A stretch of 35,423 nucleotides of DNA from Bacillota bacterium (lineage in GTDB: Bacteria > Bacillota > Bacilli > Paenibacillales > Paenibacillaceae): contig JAEZCJ010000117.1 of NCBI GenBank assembly GCA_023433615.1, positions 1 to 35,423 on the forward strand, written 5' to 3'. The notes under the pieces are model-generated. The model had not been told where the DNA came from. It did not search any database and worked only from the letters and a program-made list of their open reading frames with translations. Below, piece by piece: positions 18,501 through 27,386 of the stretch. Position numbers and translations under genes: made by a program. Positions within the stretch are counted from its first letter, which is position 1, and each line of letters starts with the position of its first letter.

Positions 18501-19569
18501 GGCGATGAGCGAGCTCACGGCGAAGCTCAGGTCAACGTACGGGCGCATCAACGGGGTCATTCACGGCGCAGGCATTGCGGGCGCAGGCTATCTATTCAAG
18601 AAGGATATCCCCGCGTTCGACGCGGTGATGAGGCCGAAGGTGTTCGGAACTTGGATCTTGGATCGGCTGACACGCGAGGACGAGCTTGATTTCTTCATCA
18701 TGCAATCCTCCGGCGTGTCGCTCGTCGGCGAAGCGGGACAAGGCGATTATGTCGCAGGCAACAGCTATCTGGATGCATTCGCCGCATATCGCAGACAGCA
18801 TCGCCGGCATGCCTTGACCGTGAACTGGGTCTCCTGGAAGGAGGCCGGGATGTCCGTCCGATTCGGCATCAACGTGGATTCCTTCTATAAGGCGCTCCCT
18901 ACGGCGCAAGCCATCCGCGGCCTTGATCTGGCGCTCGATCGGAACCTGACTCGCGTCTTGATCGGGGAGATGAACGAGAGTCCGGAATATCTGTCGCTGT
19001 ACACGGCGATGCCGTTCAAGCTGACCGATCAATTGAAAGAACGCTATATCCGGCTGCTGAGCGGACGAGCCGGCCAGAGCAGCGTAGTCTCGAACGGCGT
19101 GTACGACACCGCGATGCTGAACGACGGGAAACTCATCGTCCTCCCCAAAGGGAAGAATGCCGTACAGCGCGCCGATGCTGCGCAACAAGTGCTGCTAGTA
19201 GGCAAGGTAGGCGAAGGCTACAGCGAAGTCGAGCAGCAGATCGCCGGCATGTTCAGCAGCATTCTTGGCTATCAGGAAATTCACGTCGAGGACAGCCTGT
19301 TCGAATTGGGCGGGGACTCGCTGCTGCTGATGCGAATCCATCAGTTAGTCGATACGAAATATCCGGGCTTGGTCACGATCACCGACATGTTCGAATATCC
19401 CTCCGTTCGAAGGCTCGCGCAGCATATCGCCAAGCAAGGGAGAGGGCCGGAAGCGTTCGAGAAGGCGCCGAATAAGGACGTCCGACAGGAAGCGAGAGAG
19501 CTTTTTGAACAAATGGCTCAAGGGACGTTAAGTTTGGACGATGCGCTTCATGCCATCGACGAGTTGTAA
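15571..19569 (+). CDS. Trans-AT PKS 2, module 3 (KS-KR-ACP)
   Basis: A 1332-residue single-module PKS. Residues 1-36 are a charged helical hairpin (YLLNSVKDKKIERELAIELI-like) before KS3 (~37-460). The adapter remnant, KR3 (~896-1100) and ACP3 (~1215-1285) follow, and a second hairpin (LFEQMAQGTLSLDDALHAI) closes the protein. The hairpins at both ends resemble the four-helix-bundle docking elements known from trans-AT PKSs such as the VirA/VirFG interface, and imply a fixed order PKS1-PKS2-PKS3 (inference). No AT, DH or MT is present. Start ATG 15571 has the strong ribosome site AGGAGGTGAGG, which overlaps the TGA of the previous gene, so the two are probably translationally coupled. Confidence 0.96.
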   Translation: MERTYRYLLNSVKDKKIERELAIELIQMLEAEAAETVDIAIVGMAAKLPAISDLQEYWEVIESGIDCITEFPDSRSRDIARHLRFKGVPEEEIRYNRSAYLTEIDKFDYKFFKLSPREAALMDPSQRLFLETCWEAIENAGYGGSRLEGSSTGIYAGFASNLRDLYAKMIEEADPNGLSIAMVGNLTAVIPGRVSYLLDLRGPSMVIDTACSSSLVAIDMACQALRGGVCGMALAGGININTMPLDKDYLQTGIESTDGVSRAFDDQSDGSGIGEGIGVVVLKPLKDAQRDNDHVYAVIKGSATNQDGRSAGITAPNPHAQSAVILKAWENAGIDPETIAYMETHGTGTNLGDPIEIQGIQAAFRKHTDKKQFCAVSSLKTNIGHLSEAAGITSVIKAALALQHKRIPPSIHFGKPNRSIPFEESPVYVNTKPRHWEKGDHPRRCGVSAFGISGTNCHIVLEEAPEPSAILPVQSDGSLLALSAKTKQALETLIGQYAGALQANQEQRLDDICYTAGTGRGHYSHRLAVRCTSTQDLLRKLEGLRLDGWDASDPDIVYGYHRLAETAKEQGDLLKEDADRLSEEAHRLALADPVGPEGQTARLRQLAKAYAAGAAMDWEILYRGITARKVPLPAYPFEKSRCWIELPEQQQAAAEEDRGHLFYGMSWKAEPLEESGEPVEIGEVLLVRPPEGSPFVQDIADRLSARGIPVIEVTIGEAYERIDPYRYSIANKEEDYDRLLADTSGNRITHIVHLCGLSGRQSSDTLEELEQQQDLGVFNLVRLARAVMRTARKKKLYMLLFSSFLHAITRKEPSIRPETAPFIGLGKVITQEFPALVCKAVDIDDATNADAVLPELEWFSNQYQAGYRDDIRFVETFGRIEPLEHPPANLSFREDGVYLITGGTGGIGLETAQYIASKAQAKIALVNRTRLPDRERWPEIVSGGTDPSAAAIIRRLQQIESGGAAIILLHADVSDYAAMSELTAKLRSTYGRINGVIHGAGIAGAGYLFKKDIPAFDAVMRPKVFGTWILDRLTREDELDFFIMQSSGVSLVGEAGQGDYVAGNSYLDAFAAYRRQHRRHALTVNWVSWKEAGMSVRFGINVDSFYKALPTAQAIRGLDLALDRNLTRVLIGEMNESPEYLSLYTAMPFKLTDQLKERYIRLLSGRAGQSSVVSNGVYDTAMLNDGKLIVLPKGKNAVQRADAAQQVLLVGKVGEGYSEVEQQIAGMFSSILGYQEIHVEDSLFELGGDSLLLMRIHQLVDTKYPGLVTITDMFEYPSVRRLAQHIAKQGRGPEAFEKAPNKDVRQEARELFEQMAQGTLSLDDALHAIDEL
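15679..19440 (+). other. PKS module 3: KS-KR-ACP
   Basis: KS triad Cys211, His345 and His385 is complete. KR3 has GGTGGIG and Tyr1060 in GDYVAGNSY; the LDD position reads AGIAGAGYL (no Asp), very like module 1. ACP3 Ser1250 lies in GGDSL. Predicted output: beta-hydroxy unit. Confidence 0.93.
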
Positions 19570-19570
19570 T

Positions 19571-19579
19571 AAAGGAGGG
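19571..19579 (+). promoter_or_regulatory. Strong ribosome binding site for a TTG-started PKS gene
   Basis: AAAGGAGGG ends 7 bases before TTG 19587. The translated N terminus from this TTG aligns with the docking hairpins of the neighbouring PKS proteins, which supports this start. Confidence 0.75.
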
Positions 19580-19586
19580 CAGAAAA

Positions 19587-22500
19587 TTGCGGAACAATAT
19601 CTATAATCTAATCGTCAACCACACAACGAGCGGAAAGATCGATCAGGAAACGGCCGTCGAGATGATTGCGATGCTGAAGCAGGGCGGCTGGAAGGTTCAA
19701 GACGATATCGCGATTATCGGCATGTCTGCCAAGCTGCCCGGTGCCCGCAATATACGCGAGTACTGGGACAATCTCGAGAACGGCCTTGACAGCGTCAAGC
19801 GAATCCCTCCCCAGCGGCAGGCAGACACGGAACAGTACATCCGATTCATGGGCATCGATAAGGAAAAGGTCAGTTTTCCGGAATACGGCTACTTAGAAGA
19901 TATCGATCGGTTCGATTGCGACTTTTTCCGCATATCGCCTAAGGAAGCTAGCCTGACCGATCCGCACCAGCGCGTCTTTCTCGAAGAGGCTTGGAAAGCG
20001 ATCGAGGACGCCGGTTACGGCAAAGACATGCTGTCGGGGAGCAAGACAGGCGTATTCCTCGGTTATTCGCAGAGTCCGAAGGACCTGTACGGCAAGATCG
20101 TCTACGACATCGATCCCGGATTGATTCCGATCTCGACCGTCGGCAATATGCAGGCGATGACAGCAAGCAGAATCTCTTACTTGTTGAACCTGAAAGGTCC
20201 GGCGCTGGTCGTCGATACGGCCTGCTCGTCGTCGCTGCTTGCGGTTGAGCTAGCCTGCCATTCGATTAAGCATGGACAATGCGATATGGCGATCGCAGGC
20301 GGGGTCAAGCTGAATATCGTGCCGCTGGATGACGCGAACATCCGAATCGGGATCGAGTCGACGGACTGGCGAACGAGGGCATTCGACGATACCGCGGATG
20401 GGTCCGGGGTAGGAGAAGGAGCCGGAGCCGTCCTGCTCAAACCGCTGAAGAAGGCGCTGAAGGACGGCGATCATATCTATGCGGTCATTAAAGGAAGCGC
20501 GACCAATCATGACGGGACGACGGCGGGCATAACGGTGCCTAACCCTTCTTCGCAGACAGCCGTCATTCAGAAGGCCTGGGAGGAAGCCGGCATCGAGCCC
20601 GAGTCGCTGCGGTACATCGAAACCCATGGCACCGGCACGAAGCTGGGCGACCCGATCGAAATCAAGGGGATCGAAGGCGCGTTCCGGAGTTTCACGGATA
20701 AACGGCAATTTTGCGCCATAAGCTCGGTCAAGACCAATATCGGTCATCTGAGCGAAGCCGCCGGAATCGCCAGTCTGGTCAAGATGGCGCTGTCGCTGAA
20801 GCATAAGAAGCTCCCGCCAAGCATGTATTTCGGCAAGCCGCATTCGGCAATCCCGTTCGCGGATTCTCCTCTATACGTGAATACCAAGCTGCGTGATTGG
20901 GACGCTGACGGGCAACCGCGGCGCGGGGGAGTAAGCGGGTTCGGCATGAGCGGAACGAATTGCCATCTGGTCTTGGAGGAGGCCCCGGAACGGCTTGAGC
21001 GAATTCGGGAAGCTTCGGATCGACCGGAAGTATTCAGCCTTTCGGCAAGGACGAAGGAAGCGCTTGTCGAGCTGCTTCACCGTTACCGCGATTATCTGAA
21101 TGCCTGTCCAGAAGAGCCGGCGCTGGCAGATATCTGTTATACGGCGAACACCGGCAGGGGCTCCTATCCCTATCGGTTGGCCATTCTAGCCGGCAGTGTC
21201 GGCGATCTGCGAGCGAGAATCGACAGCTGCCTCGCCTCCGACCTCGACACGCTAGCGGCGGAATGGGCATTCTATGGCACTCATCGAATAGCCCGGGCGA
21301 ACAGCGAGCCGAGAGCGGGAGAGATCAGCGAAGAGGAGAAGCATCGTCTCTCTGTTGTCGCGGTTAGCATGATAAAGCAGTGGCTTGAATCCGGAAAGAC
21401 GGAGCAAGCGGCGCTGAAGGAATTATGCTCGGCCTATGCGAGCGGCGCGGACATCCCGTGGCTCACCCTATACGAAGGGGAACGCAGGTACAGGCTCAGC
21501 CTGCCGTCCTACCCGTTTCAATACCAGCGCTGCTGGGTCGAATATCCCGGTCAGCAGGATGATGGGCCGGAGGTCGACAGGGTTGCCGGCTGCTTCGAGA
21601 CGGTATGGGTCAAGGGGGATGCGGCTAACGAGACGGATGCGTCGTCGCGAGAAGGCATTGCGCTGCTGATCGGAGGAGGGACGATCCCTTCCAGACCCAG
21701 ACTAAGCGAGCAATTGGAGCAGGCGTATCGGAATGCGGAGCTCATCCGCATCTCGATCGGGGATGAATATGCGCAGCATGGCCAAAGGGACTATACAATC
21801 CGGAATACGCAGCAGGATTATGTCAAGCTGCTGGAGCAGCTCGACCACCGCCGGATCTCCCAAATCATTCATATGCAGGCCATGGAGGACATCGGTCCGA
21901 TCGACAGCCTGGACCGTCTGGAAGCTAGTCAGCAGAACGGACTGTTCAGTCTCTTCTACCTCTATCAAGCGCTGCTTCAGTTGCCTATCGAGCAGCAGCT
22001 CGATCTCGTCCTTATCACGGACTATGCGCATTCGATTAACGGCCGGGAGCCGCGAATCAAGCCGGAGAACGCCACCCTCTACGGGCTGGGGAAAATCATC
22101 GCGAAGGAGCATCCGCAGTATCGCTTGAGAAGCGTGGACATCGATTCCGACACCGATGATCAGGCGCTTGTTCAAGAAATTGCCGGCGGAGCAAGCGGCG
22201 GGCCGTATGGACTGGCTTATCGGTCCGGCGAGCGCTACATCGAGCAATTCGTGCAGCGGGATCTCGATCGCACGGAGGATGAGCCCGTTGTCATTCGAGA
22301 TCGCGGCGTCTATGTCATTACGGGGGGGACAGGCGGAATCGGCCTCGAGATGGCCAAAGAGCTGGCGCGGGGCGCTTCGTCCGTCGTATTGGCGCTCTTG
22401 AATCGAACGCGACTTCCGGAGAGGGCGCAATGGGACGCGATTATTGCGGACGGCAAGAATGAACGGCTTGTTCGCAGGCTGGAATCGATCCGCGACATCG

Positions 22501-25500
22501 AGCGGGCCGGTGCCCAGGTAGAACTGTTAACGGCGAATGTAGCCGATCCGGACGAGCTGAACGCCGCGCTTACCGAGCTTCGCCGCATTCACGGTCGCAT
22601 AGACGGCGTGCTTCATGGCGCGGGCATTGCCATCGATCAGCTGCTCGCGGACAAGCGGGAAGAGGTCATGCGCGCGGTTCTCGAACCCAAGCTGCAAGGA
22701 ACGTGGCTGCTGCACACATTGACCGAACAGGACAATCTGGATTTCTTCGTCATGTTCTCATCGGTAGCCACGATCTTCAGCGCGGTCACGCAAGGGGATT
22801 ACGTTGCGGCTAATGCCTATCTCGACGCCTTCGCCCATTACCGCAGGCGCAGCGGAGGGAAGACGCTCACGATCAATTGGACGACCTGGAAGGAGACCGG
22901 CATGGCCGCGGCCACGGGGGCAGCCGTCAATACGATCTTCAAGACGATGCCTACCTCCATGGGCGTCGAGGGCTTCAAAGACGCATTGAACAAGTCCGTC
23001 AGCAGAGTGCTCATCGGAGAGCTGAATCTTGAGCGGCTCGGCATTACGCTGCTCGACAAATCGTCCGTGCTGCTGTCCGATGAACTGCAGCAGATCGTGC
23101 AGCAGCACAAACGGAAGATGAAGCCCTCCGGCAGCGCCGCGAAGCAGAAGGCGGAACCAGGTACAGGGACTGTCAGGCTGACCGGTCGGGACGATGCCGA
23201 TTTCAACGAGGCGGAGAAAGAAATCGCCGATGTCTGCAAAGACGTTCTCGGATATGCGGAGCTGGATATCCATGATAACTTCTTCGAAATGGGCGCCGAC
23301 TCCATTCTGCTCATGCGCATTCATTCGGAGCTGGACAAGCGTCATTCCGGCGTGTTAAGCGTAGCGGACTTGTTCGAGCATTCGTCGATCTCCAAGCTTG
23401 CCGCCTATCTGCTGCATAAGGAGGGCCGGGTGCCGGCAGCGGGCGAGGCCGTTCCTAGACAGGCAACTGCAACGGCAAAGGCAGCGGCAACGGAAAACAA
23501 TGAGGTCGCCATAATCGGGCTGTCCTTCCGGCTGCCGATGACGGAGACCTTGCAAGATTACTGGAATGCGATCGAGACGGGACTCGATCACGGAAGCAGC
23601 ATTCCGGAGTCGAGAAGAAGGGATATCGAGAAATTCATTAAGTTCAAGGGATATCCGCTGAACGCAGTCGATTACGAGATGGGCACTTATCTGGACGATA
23701 TCGATAAATTCGACTACCGTTTCTTCCGAATGTCGCCGAGAGAAGCCAGCACGACGGACCCCAATCACCGGCTCTTCTTGCAGACGGCATGGCATGCCAT
23801 CGAGGATGCAGGCTACGGCGGGGATCGGATGAGCGGCACGCGAACAGGCGTGTACCTGGGCTTTGCTTCGAACATGGTGTACTTTCATCGGCTGATCAGC
23901 GAAATCGAACCCGAATCGGAAGGTTCATCCATGGTAGGCAATACGGCTTCCGTCGCGGCAGGCAGACTCTCGTACCTGTTCAATCTCAGAGGACCGAGCG
24001 TCATTGTCGATACGGCTTGCTCCTCTTCCCTCACAGCCGTTCACATGGCTTGCAAGGCCATTCGACAGGGCGAATGCGAGATGGCGGTTGCCGGCGGGGT
24101 CAAGCTCAATCTGCTGCCGATTTTCCGTAAGGGCTCGCCGAGAGGCATCGGCATGGAGTCGTTTGACGGCAGGACGCGCGCCTTCGACCATCACTCGGAC
24201 GGCACGGGCTCGGGCGAAGGGGTCGCGGCCATTCTATTGAAGCCGCTGAGCCAAGCGGTGAAGGACAGGGATCAGATCTACGCCGTGATCCGAGGCAGCG
24301 CCGCCAATCAGGACGGCAGTTCGGCAGGTCTTACGGCCCCGAACCCGGCTGCGCAGGAGGAGGTCATTCTTCAAGCGTGGGAGGATGCCGGGGTTGATCC
24401 GGAGACCATCACTTACATGGAGACGCACGGAACAGGGACGCAACTGGGCGATCCGATTGAAATTCAGGGCATCCAAGGCGCATTCCGGCGCTACACGAAC
24501 AAGAAACAGTTCTGCGCCGTCGGCTCGGCCAAGACGAATCTTACGCACCTGGCCGAAGCAGCGGGCATCGCAGGCGTCATCCGCGCGGTCTTGGCGCTGA
24601 AGCATAAGGAATTGCCGCCTAACGCGTTCTTTAATCGGCCGAATCGGAAGATCGACTTCAGCAACTCGCCCGTCTACGTCAATGCGAGCCGTAGGAAATG
24701 GGAGCCGGATGGCTTCCCTAGAAGATGCGGAGTCAGCGGCTTCGGGCTAAGCGGTACGAACTGCCATGTGGTAATGGAAGAGTACGCGTACCCGGAAGCG
24801 CCGCAGGCAGAGACGTCGATTGCCAGCGGGGGTTCCCCGCAGCTGCTCGCCCTATCCGCCCTGACCGAATCGGCCTTGTTGGCGCTAGTCGAGAAGTACT
24901 GCGACTTTCCGTTCGGCAACGCTGCTGCCGCCGACTTCCGCAACGTTTGCTATACGGCGAATACAGGGAGAGGGCATTATGCCTACCGCATTGCGCTGAT
25001 CGCCCATGACGCGAAGGATGCCGCGGCCAAGCTGGCGGAGGCTGCAGCGACCGGCTTCGACAAGATGGATAAACCTTGGTTCGCTTACGGCTTCCACAAA
25101 GTCGTCTCGGCATCGAAAGGGAAGAAGGCGAAAGGCGAACTGTCGGAAAGCGAGCGGATCGCGATCCGGGAGGATGCGGAGCGAGCGGTCGAGCGATTCA
25201 TCGGCGACGGCCGAACGGATGCCGGCGATCTCGAGCGGATCTGCGGCCTGTACGCGCAAGGGGCCGACCTGAATTGGGAGCAATTCTATGCCGGGGAGCA
25301 GCTGTACCGCGTCAGTATCCCGACGTATCCGTTCGAGAAGGAACGGTGCTGGATCGAAATACCGGAGTTCGAGGAGTCCGCAGTAGAAGTCGCTTCAAGC
25401 GGCATGTACTTTAACGCGGCATGGAAGCTGACGGAGGAGCTGCAGCAGCCGGAAGCCGGCGATCCGGAAGGCCCGATCCTATTGCTGATGGACGAGGTCG

Positions 25501-27383
25501 GGATAGGCGCTTCGCTCGAAGAGCGCTGGAGGCAGCGAGGAAATCAGACCGTGAAGGTGTTCCTGGGCAGCGAATACCGGCACATGCAGGATGGCTCCTA
25601 CATGATCACGGGCGCGGAAGAGGATTACGTACGGCTGCTCAAGGATAACAAAGACAAGAAGTGGAGCAAAATCATACACCTGTTCAGCTTGCTGCCCGGG
25701 GAGAAGGCAGAGGCATGGGAGCGATTCGCGGACACCCAGCGGAGAGGCGTATATAGTCTATTCTACTTGACGAAAGCGGCAGCGAAGGTCGGATTAAGCG
25801 CGATTGCGGATACCGTGCTGGTCTCGAACCAGGTATGCCGCGTGACAGGGAACGAATCTCAATTAACGCCTTGGGGCTCCAGCTTGTTCGCGCTCGGCCG
25901 GACAGTCCGGCAAGAAATGCCGAATCTGCTGTGCCGCTGCATCGACATCGACGAGAACACGGACTCCGATACCGTTATGCGCGAGTTGACCGCCGCTCAG
26001 AGCACCTACCAGGTCGCCTATCGCGGTAACGCTCGGTACACGGAAGTGTTCCAAGCGTATGACCCGAAGGACGCGGCGGAGGAGAAGCCGGACATCCGGG
26101 AGGACGGGGTGTATCTCATTACAGGCGGAACCGGCGGGATGGGGATCGAGACGGCCAAATACTTGGCTGCGGACAAACAAGTGAATGTCGCCTTGGTCAA
26201 TCGTTCGCCGCTGCCGGATCGAGCGCTCTGGGATGAGATCATTCGCAAGAACAGCCGAATGGATCGCAAGACGATCGAGCGGATCGAGGCGATCCGCGAG
26301 GTAGAAGCGCTGGGCGTCGTTGTCGAATATTACGCGGCCGACGTGTCGAGCTACGAGCAGATGAGCTCCGTCATCGAGTCGGTCAGGAGCCGGTTCGGTC
26401 GCATTAACGGCATCGTGCACGGGGCAGGCGTTGGCGGCGACGGGTTCTTGTACGTCAAAGACGAGCAGGTCTTCGACGAGGTGGTCCGTCCGAAAGTATT
26501 CGGAACATGGATCCTCGATCGATTGACCGAGGTTGACCGTCCGGACTTCTTCATCATGAATTCCTCCATGAGCGCGAGGTTCGCCGTTCAAGGTCAAGGC
26601 GATTATTGCGCCGCCAATGCATTCCTCGATGCTTACGCCGACTACCGCAGCCTGCTCGGCAAGAAGACGCTGTCCATCAACTGGGTAGCATGGAAGGACC
26701 GCGGCATGGCCGTCGAATTCGGGGTGAATGCGGACGGCGCCTTCAAGGCGATCCCGACGAGCAAGGCGATTCGGGGATTGGACGAAGCGTTGAACAGACG
26801 CATCACGAACGTGTTGATCGGCGAGATGAATTACGGTTCCGACGTGTTATGGGAGCTGGGATTGGTACCGCAGCGCATGGAGCCGCATCTCGAAGCGGCC
26901 GTCGCCCAGTCCAGAAGAAGATGGGAAGCGAGACAGCAGGCAGCCCAGCGCAAGGTCGACGGAGAGCTGAAGCTGTCGGGTAAGGACGGCGAGTATACCG
27001 ACTTGGAGGAGAAGCTGGCCGCGATCTTCTGCGAGGTGCTAGGGTCGAGCGAGATCGACATCTATGACAACTTCTTCGAGCTCGGCGGCGATTCCATCCT
27101 CCTCGGCAGAGTCCATGCCGCGCTGGATAAGCTGCATCCCGGCAGAGTGAAGCTGCTCGATCTGTTCGAGCATACGTCCGTCTATAAACTCTATCAATTC
27201 CTTACGCAATCGGACGAGGAAGAGGCCGCTGCCGACCTTGACGGGCAAGAGCAACTGGAGACTGAGCCGAAGCTGTCGGAAGAGCAGTTGGAGGAAGATA
27301 CGAAGCGGCTGCTGGACCAACTGGAGAAGGGATCCCTCTCGATCGAAGAGGCCATCGGCCAATTGACGAAGAGGGAGAGTTGA
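19587..27383 (+). CDS. Trans-AT PKS 3, modules 4 and 5 (KS-KR-ACP-KS-KR-ACP)
   Basis: A 2598-residue PKS, the largest protein in the window. Residues 1-37 form a docking hairpin (NLIVNHTTSGKIDQETAVEM), then KS4 ~38-462, KR4 ~905-1110, ACP4 ~1205-1275, an Ala/Thr-rich linker, KS5 ~1304-1730, KR5 ~2172-2375, ACP5 ~2468-2540, an acidic linker and a C-terminal hairpin (RLLDQLEKGSLSIEEAIGQL). Between KS and KR only the adapter with YTANTGRG and the YPFxxxRCW-type post-adapter are present, so acyl units must come from a separate AT. There is no DH, ER or MT. It starts at TTG with AAAGGAGGG upstream; the next gene starts 3 bases after its stop. Confidence 0.96.
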   Translation: MRNNIYNLIVNHTTSGKIDQETAVEMIAMLKQGGWKVQDDIAIIGMSAKLPGARNIREYWDNLENGLDSVKRIPPQRQADTEQYIRFMGIDKEKVSFPEYGYLEDIDRFDCDFFRISPKEASLTDPHQRVFLEEAWKAIEDAGYGKDMLSGSKTGVFLGYSQSPKDLYGKIVYDIDPGLIPISTVGNMQAMTASRISYLLNLKGPALVVDTACSSSLLAVELACHSIKHGQCDMAIAGGVKLNIVPLDDANIRIGIESTDWRTRAFDDTADGSGVGEGAGAVLLKPLKKALKDGDHIYAVIKGSATNHDGTTAGITVPNPSSQTAVIQKAWEEAGIEPESLRYIETHGTGTKLGDPIEIKGIEGAFRSFTDKRQFCAISSVKTNIGHLSEAAGIASLVKMALSLKHKKLPPSMYFGKPHSAIPFADSPLYVNTKLRDWDADGQPRRGGVSGFGMSGTNCHLVLEEAPERLERIREASDRPEVFSLSARTKEALVELLHRYRDYLNACPEEPALADICYTANTGRGSYPYRLAILAGSVGDLRARIDSCLASDLDTLAAEWAFYGTHRIARANSEPRAGEISEEEKHRLSVVAVSMIKQWLESGKTEQAALKELCSAYASGADIPWLTLYEGERRYRLSLPSYPFQYQRCWVEYPGQQDDGPEVDRVAGCFETVWVKGDAANETDASSREGIALLIGGGTIPSRPRLSEQLEQAYRNAELIRISIGDEYAQHGQRDYTIRNTQQDYVKLLEQLDHRRISQIIHMQAMEDIGPIDSLDRLEASQQNGLFSLFYLYQALLQLPIEQQLDLVLITDYAHSINGREPRIKPENATLYGLGKIIAKEHPQYRLRSVDIDSDTDDQALVQEIAGGASGGPYGLAYRSGERYIEQFVQRDLDRTEDEPVVIRDRGVYVITGGTGGIGLEMAKELARGASSVVLALLNRTRLPERAQWDAIIADGKNERLVRRLESIRDIERAGAQVELLTANVADPDELNAALTELRRIHGRIDGVLHGAGIAIDQLLADKREEVMRAVLEPKLQGTWLLHTLTEQDNLDFFVMFSSVATIFSAVTQGDYVAANAYLDAFAHYRRRSGGKTLTINWTTWKETGMAAATGAAVNTIFKTMPTSMGVEGFKDALNKSVSRVLIGELNLERLGITLLDKSSVLLSDELQQIVQQHKRKMKPSGSAAKQKAEPGTGTVRLTGRDDADFNEAEKEIADVCKDVLGYAELDIHDNFFEMGADSILLMRIHSELDKRHSGVLSVADLFEHSSISKLAAYLLHKEGRVPAAGEAVPRQATATAKAAATENNEVAIIGLSFRLPMTETLQDYWNAIETGLDHGSSIPESRRRDIEKFIKFKGYPLNAVDYEMGTYLDDIDKFDYRFFRMSPREASTTDPNHRLFLQTAWHAIEDAGYGGDRMSGTRTGVYLGFASNMVYFHRLISEIEPESEGSSMVGNTASVAAGRLSYLFNLRGPSVIVDTACSSSLTAVHMACKAIRQGECEMAVAGGVKLNLLPIFRKGSPRGIGMESFDGRTRAFDHHSDGTGSGEGVAAILLKPLSQAVKDRDQIYAVIRGSAANQDGSSAGLTAPNPAAQEEVILQAWEDAGVDPETITYMETHGTGTQLGDPIEIQGIQGAFRRYTNKKQFCAVGSAKTNLTHLAEAAGIAGVIRAVLALKHKELPPNAFFNRPNRKIDFSNSPVYVNASRRKWEPDGFPRRCGVSGFGLSGTNCHVVMEEYAYPEAPQAETSIASGGSPQLLALSALTESALLALVEKYCDFPFGNAAAADFRNVCYTANTGRGHYAYRIALIAHDAKDAAAKLAEAAATGFDKMDKPWFAYGFHKVVSASKGKKAKGELSESERIAIREDAERAVERFIGDGRTDAGDLERICGLYAQGADLNWEQFYAGEQLYRVSIPTYPFEKERCWIEIPEFEESAVEVASSGMYFNAAWKLTEELQQPEAGDPEGPILLLMDEVGIGASLEERWRQRGNQTVKVFLGSEYRHMQDGSYMITGAEEDYVRLLKDNKDKKWSKIIHLFSLLPGEKAEAWERFADTQRRGVYSLFYLTKAAAKVGLSAIADTVLVSNQVCRVTGNESQLTPWGSSLFALGRTVRQEMPNLLCRCIDIDENTDSDTVMRELTAAQSTYQVAYRGNARYTEVFQAYDPKDAAEEKPDIREDGVYLITGGTGGMGIETAKYLAADKQVNVALVNRSPLPDRALWDEIIRKNSRMDRKTIERIEAIREVEALGVVVEYYAADVSSYEQMSSVIESVRSRFGRINGIVHGAGVGGDGFLYVKDEQVFDEVVRPKVFGTWILDRLTEVDRPDFFIMNSSMSARFAVQGQGDYCAANAFLDAYADYRSLLGKKTLSINWVAWKDRGMAVEFGVNADGAFKAIPTSKAIRGLDEALNRRITNVLIGEMNYGSDVLWELGLVPQRMEPHLEAAVAQSRRRWEARQQAAQRKVDGELKLSGKDGEYTDLEEKLAAIFCEVLGSSEIDIYDNFFELGGDSILLGRVHAALDKLHPGRVKLLDLFEHTSVYKLYQFLTQSDEEEAAADLDGQEQLETEPKLSEEQLEEDTKRLLDQLEKGSLSIEEAIGQLTKRES
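19701..23430 (+). other. PKS module 4: KS-KR-ACP
   Basis: KS triad Cys213, His347 and His387 is complete. KR4 has GGTGGIG and Tyr1072 in GDYVAANAY; the LDD position reads AGIAIDQLL, with Asp present. ACP4 Ser1239 lies in GADSI. The usual NQDG and ITAPNP of the KS are NHDG and ITVPNP here. Predicted output: beta-hydroxy unit. Confidence 0.93.
23500..27215 (+). other. PKS module 5: KS-KR-ACP
   Basis: KS triad Cys1478, His1614 and His1654 is present, but the last His lies in NLTHL instead of NIGHL. KR5 has GGTGGMG and Tyr2340 in GDYCAANAF; the LDD position reads AGVGGDGFL, with Asp present. ACP5 Ser2503 lies in GGDSI. Predicted output: beta-hydroxy unit. Confidence 0.92.
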
Positions 27384-27386
27384 GCG